From Basidiobolus heterosporus B8920 (lineage: Eukaryota > Basidiobolomycota > Basidiobolomycetes > Basidiobolales > Basidiobolaceae): a DNA stretch of 27,480 nt. The position numbers and the translations under genes are program-made. The first letter of the stretch is position 1. Each line of letters begins with the position of its first letter. Below the pieces are notes generated by a model, which did not search any database, was not told the origin of the DNA, and saw only the letters and a program-made list of their open reading frames with translations. This document shows positions 19,366 to 27,480 of this stretch, one piece after another. The DNA lies in assembly GCA_000697455.1 (NCBI GenBank), contig JNET01032489.1, positions 1-27,480 of the forward strand. The letters run 5' to 3'.

Positions 19366-22067
19366 TCAACCCAACTCTTTCTCTCTTTTTTCAGTTAAAC
19401 TTTGTAATTCATCCCTCAGATGTTGGTTAAGAATACGCAGTCGATGAAGTTCATATTGCCATGTAGTATTTCCATCGGGTTCGAGATTTTGGAAAAGGTT
19501 ATCTGCGCCTATAGACTTTTGATTGGTTTGTGGTGAAGGTACGGAAGAAGTAACACTTCTATCATCCAAACACTCATCATCTTCTGATACTTCCTTGGAT
19601 TGACATAAAATAAATGTTGCAGGCTTCCCTTGTGTGGCATCTCCTGGGTAAAAGGTACTAACAATGGCTATCGAATGGCCATTCTTATTGATCATTTTAT
19701 GTCTCAGCTTTACGGTGGTGCCATCCGCCACTTGTTGAAGCGTCTTAGTCAGTACAGTAGCTCTGTCAAATCGGGTTGTCTGATAGAGTGAGGTTCCTAT
19801 CAACTCGTCCGGCGTGAAATCCAGGATCTGCTTGGAGTTTCTCGTGGCGTAAAGGTACATTCCATCCAATGTCAATTTAGACCAGAACTCGTGATTTGAC
19901 AAGCCACCACATAACTGAATTGCTTCCATGGATAGTCGATAAACTGGTCTTGGTCTACCTGTAAGTACAACGCATTTTCTCACTCTGCCATGATCAGTGT
20001 AAAGTTTACCCTGAACTTCGAACCAAAAGTATCCAGAATATCGGTTCTTAATTCGATACACGTAATTAAATGGTTCCGAATTTTCCGACATGTTCATTGA
20101 TTCTCTTAATTCTCGCATAAACAGGGCTAAATCAGTAGGTTCGCAAAGCATGGAGATGTTTTGCCCGATTAGCTCTTCTGCTTTGTATCCCAATAGTTTT
20201 TTGCAACTGTACGAACAGTAAAGAAATATCCCTTTAAGTGATAGGACGTGGATGAAATCATCAGAGTGCTCCAAGAGCATTTGATTCCAGTTCTTGAGTG
20301 TCTCTTCCTGGTTTGATTGCTCATCCACTTCCATAATCTCGTACACTTCTGAAGTAGCAGAGAAATCGGAAGATTCCGTTGAGGAAAGCATGTGGTCAGC
20401 TGAAGGTTTCTGAAATACTCCTGTGAAGATTGCAATCAATTAATTCAATAGATACAGCATCAGTGTAGTTATTGATGCAGACTTTACCAGAGCATAGAGA
20501 CGATGAGCCCATCATATACGTGCCATCTATTCCAAGGATGAATGGATTAATCAATTGCTCATGCGTGGCAGTGGATATGGATGACTTACTTTGCATCTTT
20601 TGGAGTATGCTATTAGGTTGCTCGATGAGGTTCTAAATGGGAGAACGAGTAAGCTGGTTGTATGGATTTACGGTCCTTCTTCAGCCTCAATACTCACTAC
20701 TTGAAATCCAATAAAATGCGTCACATCATCGCCATTTCCGAAAGCGATCGGTATGATGGTCAGTAAGTTCATGAACGGCTACCGAATTAAACTTCATTTT
20801 AGTGTTGGCCATGATGGCAGCGATCAAATCAGAATTGCGTTACCTGGCCTCCTTTCTTGTAGTTAACCAGCGAAATCTGGATTTCTTTTCTTTGGAATAT
20901 ATGCTTTTTGAGGTTGTGCACCGAGCTGTTGTCAGTGTATCGCCTGCGGGATCCACTGGTCACTTGGCCATCAGGTGATTGTAGAAATCGACAGTTTCTA
21001 CCGATTACTTCCACATCCGAATAACCAGTAAGATTCTCAAATGATTTACTAGCGTAGACCAATGGTAAGTCTGAACGACAAGCGTCCACTACACACACGA
21101 AGAATGAAATGAATGAGTGACCATAGGAAGTTCTACCTAACACGACTATTCTTACCCACGACAAAAGAGCAACTCATGTCCACAGGGCCAAGATGGATTT
21201 GCGGATCAGGGCTAAATAGAGGGAAGGTCAATCAATTTGTTGTTAGTCCACTCATTCCCAAAAAAATTATGTTGTATCTGGTAGAAACTAAATGAATAGT
21301 AATACGAACCGATTAGCGACTTTAGCCTAATTCATCAAAATTAGTACTGCTCAAGTGGGTAAGGAAATTAGAAAAAGCTAGTCTTTCTAGATATTTTCTA
21401 TATATACAGTAAATTACAATTCCTACCAGAATACTCAGCACATCAAAACCTGAATTGGAGTATAGTCCCGGAAAGTTACCTAGTGTCGGGATGGCTATTG
21501 GATTCATGGAATTAGAAACAAGGACGTGTATTGACAAGAACTATTCTCGTGACCACTGACATTTCCCAGGATCTGTGCTTATCCCGTTAAAGCTTACTCC
21601 AGCGGGGGCAGAGTAGCTACTATGAAAGTTAGGGCGGCTGTATTGAGAGCTGCACGAAGAGTCTAGGTGATTCATTAGAGACTCTTGAGTAGACTGGTTG
21701 AAAAGTTGGGAAGTCAGATAAGAATAAGAATAGGAGGTTTCTTCAACGTTTTCATTTGTTTTGGAGTTCAACATAGAGGTTTCCCCATTAGAATCTTCAT
21801 TGCTAAGAAGAAAGACAGAAGTGATGAAATTAGCTGTGATGTTTCTATTTAGAAGTACCTCCACAAGTCCTAGTTTTTTGTGCAGACAAGGTTTGCTTAC
21901 TAGTTTGGTTTTGAGAAATCATAAGTTGCTTCAGTTGTATTATGGTTTTTCTCAACTTCGGAGTTAGTCATAGACTGGATATATTGAGAGTTAGGAGTGG
22001 AGGAGTTCATATAATTTACATAATCTATATCCTCCTGCGTAAGATTGTTAAAGGGATTCTCCTCCAT
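19366..22067 (-). CDS. wc-1: White collar-1-type LOV/PAS blue-light receptor
   Basis: Nine exons on the minus strand: 22067..21901, 21802..21598, 21540..21427, 21326..21310, 21211..21156, 21088..20844, 20778..20698, 20632..20488 and 20420..19366. Total 2085 nt, 694 residues. The N-terminal 140 residues are Asn/Ser/Thr-rich. The LOV domain covers about 150-300, beginning PGLYSNSGFDVLSILAKVAN, with the flavin motif GRNCRFLQ (photoactive Cys219) and ending THFIGFQVNLIEQP, closely following fungal WC-1. PAS-B (about 390-490, with FIHVLSLKGIFLYCSYSCKK) and PAS-C (about 510-625) follow. The protein ends with a short coiled-coil-like helix (LHRLRILNQHLRDELQSL). No GATA zinc finger (CxxC...CxxC) is present, unlike Neurospora WC-1; DNA binding would need a WC-2-type partner. 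FAD binding and photoadduct formation are inferred from the intact Cys. Confidence 0.9.
21310..21326 (-). other. 17-nt microexon inside the WC-1-like LOV domain
   Basis: GCTAAAGTCGCTAATCG, flanked by AG (with TACTAAT branch-like sequence about 12 nt upstream) and GTTCGT, encodes AKVAN plus two bases of Arg. Including it yields SILAKVANRPDPQIHLGP, the expected start of the LOV core; skipping it shifts the frame. Confidence 0.8.
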
Positions 22068-23835
22068 CTTGGGTGTTCTTTGGTATTTATATAATGTACC
22101 AACTTCGCAGAAAGTATTCACAGTTTTTAAGCTAAAATATAGAATACGGTTTCACCATAGAAAGAAAGAAAAAGGCTACTTTCAAACTGTCTCTATTACT
22201 AAATCAACTGGTAAGGTAGGTGTTCAAAGAGCTTGGATTAATATAGGGAAAGGGGCTCTTGCCTTAATAATACCAGTTGATCCGATTTTATAGTGAACTA
22301 TTAGTCACAGGACTGATTTGGTTGCCTAGCAGAGCAAACGAGGAAAAACATTTACCTTATCTCCAATATGGCAAGGGCGAGGTGAGGTGAGGTGAAGTGA
22401 GGCTAGAATGACATAGCACTTTCCTGGTTATTTGTCAAGTTCCACTACATGCACTAGTAGGGAGATATGAAGAGTTCTACTTAGTCATGGTGTTTGAGAG
22501 TAAGTTCTCTGACGCTCCAAACCATCTTTTCGGATTCCACCAACGCTCTAGTTTTCGAGTTTAGAGTTGGTTCTGTCAGAGGGTTAGCAAAAGGGTTAGG
22601 ATACATTTAGTATCACCTAATGGTTGTATTAGTTGTGTTTGTCTAGTATCCCTCATATTTGGATCGCGATTCAAGTTCGAAACACACCCGATTGCATTGA
22701 ATGTTTTATCACTCAAATTCAAAGATGTTCGATGAATAAATGTGGACGATAAGAATTCCATAATTATACTGGTTGCTCTATATTCGGTAGTCGATTGGAG
22801 TTTATCACACACATCTTCCTTGAATTCAGAAGAAATGTGGATTTTTACGCTTTCTGTCTCAGAAGCGACCTGAACGCTAGTGAAGATAGAAAAAGCTTAT
22901 GTAGGTTGTATGTTTAGATTCTGGTCGAAATTGGTGGGCCCTTTCTAAGTATTTTGATTAGAATACGGTGGATTTTATTCTTTAACTCAAGGTGACGACG
23001 AGTAGGGAATAAGAAAGGACAAATAAGTTCGTACTTAAACAAACCTGAAATGGCGTATTCTAGGTGCTGAATACAGCTCCTATAGATGAGAATTTCGAAG
23101 TAATGTTTAGAACGCACTCAACCTCCGAAAAGCATTACAGTGAACGGTGAATAATCAAATCAAGAGAATGTTGTGATTAATGAAAGTTTTGTTTATTTGA
23201 TTAGGTAACATTGAGGGTCTGTTGTCAGTACATATAGAGTAGCCATGTGAGCATTACTTGTACTAAACTGGTATTCCCAAGCAATTTTAGCAGTCAAAGA
23301 GGTACCGCCAAGAAAATTATGTATCATGGAAAGATTCAGTCTAACCTACGCTATCTTCGCTCCTGGTTACACCGTATAGCCGAAAAACCAAGTATTCCTG
23401 GCATTTTTATCGTTGTTTCTATTGGTCCTTGAATGTCACCTTTATCTGGGCTAGTACTCATCAAAGTGCTCATTATAATATAGTGCTAATTTTCATGAAA
23501 TAACCTTTAGTCTGCAGTAAAGTCAGCCATATGATCGGCAGGCACCATTGAGTTTGCCAGAACAACGATTCAGAAGCTTCTTTAGTTGAAGAGCAGCCAA
23601 TTCACAATTGATCAATATATTACCTACTAGGCCTGCAATGTCACCAGGAACTACGCAATTCCGTTTGTTTAGGCAGGTAGGACTAATTTGAGTGCATCGA
23701 TCAGTCGAATTGATCCACCCATTGAAAAGATTCATTCCCAGATGATGAAAAAAGTGGATAAATGAGGTGTATTCAATTGAATTGACTTGGGTTTTATTCC
23801 AGTTTTTTCCCTCCATGCTCGGTATAGATGGCTTG
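22068..23835. other. Gene-poor spacer, WC-1-like 5' flank
   Basis: About 1.8 kb. AGGTG units repeat at about 22380-22402. Minus-strand ORFs at 22576-22812 and 23523-23903 have no recognisable domain, and the latter opens only from GTG. Light-response elements cannot be called by eye. No RNA gene is seen. Confidence 0.4.
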
Positions 23836-23844
23836 TATATAAAA
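23836..23844 (+). promoter_or_regulatory. TATA box of the small Ser-rich gene
   Basis: TATATAAAA lies 77 nt upstream of the ATG at 23922, which supports that ORF as a real gene. Confidence 0.5.
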
Positions 23845-23921
23845 GCCAACACTTGGCAATCCCCTACTTTAGTTAAGTTGGTCTTCATCACTGTTTCGCT
23901 CACAGTACCTACTTACGCATC

Positions 23922-24356
23922 ATGTCAGTGTCCCTACGTTTCCACCCTCTTCAACCCAAAATTAACCGGGTCATCAAGGACAGCTTGGAAGAAATACTTA
24001 AAAGGGGCGGAGAAAGTGGATATATCAAAGACTCCAAGCATAGAAATCAGGAACGCCAATTGACTATCCATCAGATAGATGCTTTGTCCAAGTTTCTAGC
24101 GTCGCGCAATGCCTCAAAACCCATTCATGGTAGTCTGATGGATGAGCTCTTTGAGAATTATGATCCAAGTGAATTCTACTCGGAAGACCAACTAAAGCTT
24201 CCTGAACTGAGCTCTAGTAATGACTCCACATCTGATTCTGACACTGATGTTGGTAGTATGTCAAGCTCTACAAGTATAGGGCGAGATGATTTTGTTTCAT
24301 TTGCTAGATCATTGCGTTACAAGCAAGCAGACCCCCTATCTCAGGTCTTGGACTAG
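23922..24356 (+). CDS. Hypothetical 144-residue Ser/Asp-rich protein
   Basis: An intronless ORF with A at -3 of the ATG and a TATA box 77 nt upstream. I do not recognise the family. Residues 1-60 are basic and probably helical (RVIKDSLEEILKRGGESGYI, HQIDALSKFLAS). The middle (SLMDELFENYDPSEFYSED) is acidic. Residues 95-125 are Ser/Thr/Asp-rich (SSSNDSTSDSDTDVGSMSSS), likely disordered and phosphorylatable. The end is RYKQADPLSQVLD. There is no signal peptide or membrane segment. Its TATA box, start context and compositional organisation favour a real gene, but it may be lineage-specific. Confidence 0.6.
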   Translation: MSVSLRFHPLQPKINRVIKDSLEEILKRGGESGYIKDSKHRNQERQLTIHQIDALSKFLASRNASKPIHGSLMDELFENYDPSEFYSEDQLKLPELSSSNDSTSDSDTDVGSMSSSTSIGRDDFVSFARSLRYKQADPLSQVLD

Positions 24357-24498
24357 ATGAGAGCTTCGTTAAATTGTATTTTTATCATTCATCTGTATCG
24401 CTTAGCTCTTCTTACATATCCCAACTATACAAAATTCTACCTAGCCAGCAATAAAAATCAATCCACAACACTAGCACAGTCATCGCGCGGTGGGTAGG

Positions 24499-24534
24499 GT
24501 AAACGCATAGGTAAACGCATGGATAAACGCATCT
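24499..24534 (+). repeat. 12-bp tandem triplicate (GTAAACGCATRG-like)
   Basis: Three adjacent copies share TAAACGCAT with variable flanking dinucleotides, in the 3' flank of the small Ser-rich gene. Confidence 0.75.
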
Positions 24535-25292
24535 CAGGAACAAATCAACAAGTCCGAGTAAATTAAATAAAAGCCCCCACGTTGTAAGACTATACTTATT
24601 GGATTGGAGAGTGAAAATCAATATAACTTCCATAAGAAGCGGCTTCAGTAAACTTTATCGAGCCGATCCTAATAGCTGCACTTGCTGCCTATTGACCGGT
24701 TTGAGGCGTAAACTCATTCGTAACGTTCATATTTCTAGTTGGCTGCATCGCGATAACTAGCACGAATGTGTCATTGTTTAGTTGGTCATCGGAATAAGTG
24801 GCGAAATATGCATATTTGTACAGGTACTCAATCAAAACTTGGACGAATGGTGATTGTCAAGATTTACTAATCTTCCTACTAGCTCTGTGAAAGTGGAATT
24901 CAAGATCTAGAGAAAGTAACGCTGGACAAGATTCGATAGTTTGGATGAGGTCGCCTAACAATATATATTGTGAGAGTTTCTCTATTTTCCTAGCCGCTGT
25001 TGTGATAGTTCTGGTGATTCCGTAATAATATCAAATGCTGATAAAAGGCCAACAAGAGTAGTAATTTCATCAAGGTAACTACACCCTACCGGCTTCCTCA
25101 TGTAGACTTGAGCTTATCTTGGCCAGTATTTGCAAACAAAACTATAAAATTCACGCAGCTATTGAATCATATTCGTTAATTCGAAATCCCATCAATACAT
25201 ACTGACCCACAAGAGTGAGCTGAGTAACCCATGAAGCAGCTTGTGATTCTTTGTCTGATTAGTTGAGTACGCTGTTCTACTCCCCTTCTCGT

Positions 25293-25328
25293 ACAATGTA
25301 AGCCCTAATAATTAACTCTTTACATTGT
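25293..25328. repeat. Perfect 9-bp inverted repeat
   Basis: ACAATGTAA (25293-25301) and TTACATTGT (25320-25328) are separated by 18 AT-rich bases and could form a hairpin. No gene context gives it a role. Confidence 0.45.
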
Positions 25329-26516
25329 TTACTTTATTAATAAATATGAGGTTTAATATACTTTTACTCTAGATGGTCAAATGAATGAATGTAGGCAAGT
25401 ACAATGGCACCTTAGTGGGAAAAGATCCACAAAAACCATGTGGTTTGATAACTTCGATCAAGTCTCCGGTTACTCACAGGCAATGGCGTTCTCAACAAGA
25501 GTGATCGGACCTCGGATAGAGGGTTTTCTGCCCTCTAAATCCATCAAATCAACCTTCTCATCTCTCTAGAATTTCTTTTCACTCTTCGCACTAGCAACAT
25601 GATTCTAATTATTTTGAGCAAGATCTGTTATGAAGCTCTAAAGAAATTCAAGGCCTATGAGGAAAATGAAGTTATATCTTATGAGTGTGGCTCATAATAA
25701 ATATCAAGTCCAAGGGAAATCATTCAGTAGCTAAAAGCATAAGCACCTGAATACAATAGAACTGGTATTAGCGATGATGATAATTGCTTCTTTAGGATTG
25801 CCTAATATGGTGGATGGACTGTAACATTATTTGTATCAAATATAGTTGTGATGAGTAACGAATATTATCTCCAAAGATTTCCATATTTGACTGTGCTAGA
25901 GTACCGGGATTATTGTTCCAATCCTTACATGGTATTATTGCTCCATATTAAGCGGTATAAGAATGACTTATTACAAGACTCGTAGATACCACTTGGAGCT
26001 AGAGGTTTAAAGTACAGAACAGAACATGAACTAACATGCCGTAATATCGATCATTTTCCGGTTAATAAGTCGTTGAACTTATCGATTGAATCGCTGAAAT
26101 CAATCAAGCGCTTGACCAGGCCCTATTGATTGACGCATTCTCGAAGAACACTGTACGAAGGTTTAGGTTTATCAAATGGCTTTTTTGGATTGACCGAGCC
26201 TACGTTGCAATTTTTATGGACTTGATGATCATTTCTCTCTCCGAATACTCATCTCATATAGGAATGATTTGATATTCATCATAGTATCAACTCATCATAA
26301 GAATAAGGAATCTAGAAAGCCAGTTCGGAGAAACCTGCATTGTTGGCCCTATTTTCAAGGTAATCTCAACTAACCTTATGCAGTATAGAAGTTGGATGTC
26401 CAAACCTCTTATGCCTAAGTTGTCTAATCATTTGCACCAGAAACTACGAAGCCCATGTAGAGTGATGGTGACAATTCCTCACTATTCTATTAGCTATAAT
26501 AAAATGTAGTGGTGAT

Positions 26517-26644
26517 GGTAGTAGTGGTAGTAGTAGTGGTAGTAGTGGTAGTAGTAGTGGTAGTAGTGGTAGTAGTAGTGGTAGTAGTGGTAGTAGTAGT
26601 GGTAGTAGTGGTAGTAGTAGTGGTAGTAGTAGTGGTAGTAGTAG
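26517..26644 (+). repeat. Composite GGT/AGT microsatellite with alternating 9- and 12-bp units
   Basis: GGTAGTAGT (9 bp) alternates regularly with GGTAGTAGTAGT (12 bp) for five cycles (21-bp higher-order period), followed by one extra 12-mer and a partial unit. The strand is free of C. The minus strand gives an open Leu/Pro frame that I regard as an artefact. Confidence 0.9.
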
Positions 26645-27035
26645 GGACAAATTAGACCTTTGGTAATTCATTCACGTTCGGTATTAAGAAGGCTCATCAA
26701 ACTTAACGTAATGAGATTAGCCACGATGTCAACCCTGCGTATTCAATCATATTTCCTACAGTATCAATTGATATTTCTTCGGTAAATCTAGACTTGGATG
26801 GCTATCTGCAAGCCAGTTTCTAAGATTTCTTGTCATCTCTGGATTACCCACTATCAGATTACTACCTCGCCCAATAAACTATTTAGTTCCGAATCGCCAT
26901 AAATGTTCATCATGGTTGGACTGGATTTCCTTCAATAAGTTGAAGTAGCAATACCACAAATGGAAAGCATTCTCTAGTTCAGGGATCCTTTGTATGTATA
27001 GCTTGGTGAAGACATTGTGGTTGCTATCAAAATTC

Positions 27036-27043
27036 TATAAATA
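27036..27043 (+). promoter_or_regulatory. TATA box of the NiCoT transporter gene
   Basis: TATAAATA lies 88 nt upstream of the ATG at 27132, with a pyrimidine-rich stretch between them. Confidence 0.5.
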
Positions 27044-27131
27044 CCCGCCTTCTTTCTTCCATGGAGATCACTCAACAAAAGTCCGAGTTGATCTTCTCTC
27101 CCACATTTTACTCCGCTGATATCACTCCATT

Positions 27132-27480
27132 ATGCGTATTGTTGACACGTTTATGCTGGATGAAAACCGCTCGTTCAGGCGTAAGGTAGGCTTCACCTTC
27201 CTTGGGTTAGCTCTCTTCAACATTGGTATATGGGTTGCCGCTGTTATTGCTCTGAGGCATTACGATGGCCTTATCGGGCAGGCTTTATTGGCTTATAGCC
27301 TTGGCCTACGACATGCATTGGATGCTGATCATATCACAGGTACCTAGCTTTTGCTAGCATGTATATATATATGACCCATTAAAGCTAACCTCTATCTTCT
27401 TTTCTGCTTCTCTTAATCTAGCTATTGACAATGTCACGCGTAAGCTAATTCAATCAGGAAAGCGACCATCCTTGGTAGGC
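27132..27480 (+). CDS. Nickel/cobalt transporter (NiCoT/NicO family), 3'-truncated by window
   Basis: Exon 1 is 27132..27339 and exon 2 starts at 27422 and runs off the window; the intron (GTACCT...AATCTAG, 82 nt) splits the Ala codon of the signature. The first 89 residues are visible. They comprise a short cytosolic N-terminus, TM1 (VGFTFLGLALFNIGIWVAAV), a loop, and TM2 carrying RHALDADHITAIDN, the NiCoT signature whose His and Asp bind metal, followed by TRKLIQSGKRPSLVG. The family imports Ni2+ and/or Co2+ with high affinity, feeding urease and other Ni enzymes in fungi. Metal preference cannot be told from this part. Without the splice the frame would end within the intron. Confidence 0.92.

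Larger units (their letters stand above)
24357..27035. other. Gene-poor 2.7-kb region with tandem repeats
   Basis: No supportable gene. A 62-codon ORF at 25381-25569 has no domain. It holds a 12-bp triplicate (24499-24534), a 9-bp inverted repeat (25293-25328) and the composite microsatellite at 26517-26644. A short string at 25773-25802 resembles an OTU-protease active-site motif but stops at once. This could be decayed mobile-element DNA; I see no terminal repeats or intact reverse-transcriptase motif. Confidence 0.4.

Noticed and set aside
20590-20698. Donor GTAAGT at 20589 in the WC-1-like gene
   Set aside because: The frame continues through it (KMQSKSSISTATHEQ) to a good donor at 20487, so no intron is needed there.
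22576-22812. 78-codon minus-strand ORF
   Set aside because: No recognisable motif, no promoter or splice context; length is within chance for AT-rich DNA.
23523-23903. 126-codon minus-strand ORF
   Set aside because: It opens from GTG, shows no domain, and overlaps the promoter and TATA box of the plus-strand gene at 23922.
25381-25569. 62-codon plus-strand ORF
   Set aside because: No domain, no neighbouring exons, in a region that looks noncoding.
26444-26671. Leu/Pro-repeat minus-strand ORF
   Set aside because: Simple translation of the GGT/AGT microsatellite.

Overview
The window looks like nuclear DNA of an early-diverging (non-Dikarya) fungus. Supporting evidence: several genes are split by short introns (about 50-90 nt, GT...AG, with CTAAC/TAAC-like branch sites). 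A GPI-type chitin deacetylase and a White-Collar-1-type LOV photoreceptor point to fungi. RSPRY1-like, HIRIP3-like, FoP/CHTOP-like and METTL14-like genes are families better known from animals. One intron has U12-type (minor spliceosome) signals. Moderate GC and long gene-poor spacers would fit a Zoopagomycota/Entomophthoromycotina-grade fungus such as Basidiobolus, but the genus is a guess and was not tested.

Layout, left to right. 2-988 (+): 3' end of a Gly-rich repeat protein. 1534-2581 (-): alpha-arrestin with LPCY and PPCY motifs, preceded by a 10-codon uORF. 3030-4555 (-): eight-exon HIRIP3-like histone-chaperone gene, divergent from 5253-8205 (+), a twelve-exon CDC27/APC3 gene. 8206-9426: gene-poor. 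9427-10854 (+): intronless secreted chitin deacetylase. 11135-13035 (+): nine-exon METTL14-like gene with a U12-type AT-AG intron. 13475 to at least 15713 (-): RSPRY1-like HEAT/SPRY/RING protein. 15.8-18.4 kb: gene-poor, apart from possible 5' exons of the RSPRY1-like gene. 18396-19084 (+): FoP/CHTOP-like mRNA-export adaptor. 19366-22067 (-): nine-exon WC-1-like photoreceptor with a 17-nt microexon and no visible zinc finger. 22.1-23.9 kb: gene-poor. 23922-24356 (+): small Ser/Asp-rich protein of unknown function. 24.4-27.1 kb: gene-poor, with tandem repeats including a 9+12-bp composite microsatellite. 27132 onward (+): start of a NiCoT nickel/cobalt transporter, cut by the window end.

The genes do not form a pathway or cluster. 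They are mostly housekeeping and regulatory: cell cycle (APC3), chromatin (HIRIP3-like), RNA methylation and export (METTL14-like, FoP-like), ubiquitin (alpha-arrestin, RSPRY1-like), light sensing (WC-1-like), cell wall (chitin deacetylase) and metal uptake (NiCoT). Exon-intron models were built by hand, using reading phase, splice consensus and family alignment recalled from knowledge. No search or RNA evidence was available. The strongest unusual signal is the U12-type intron at 11966-12043.
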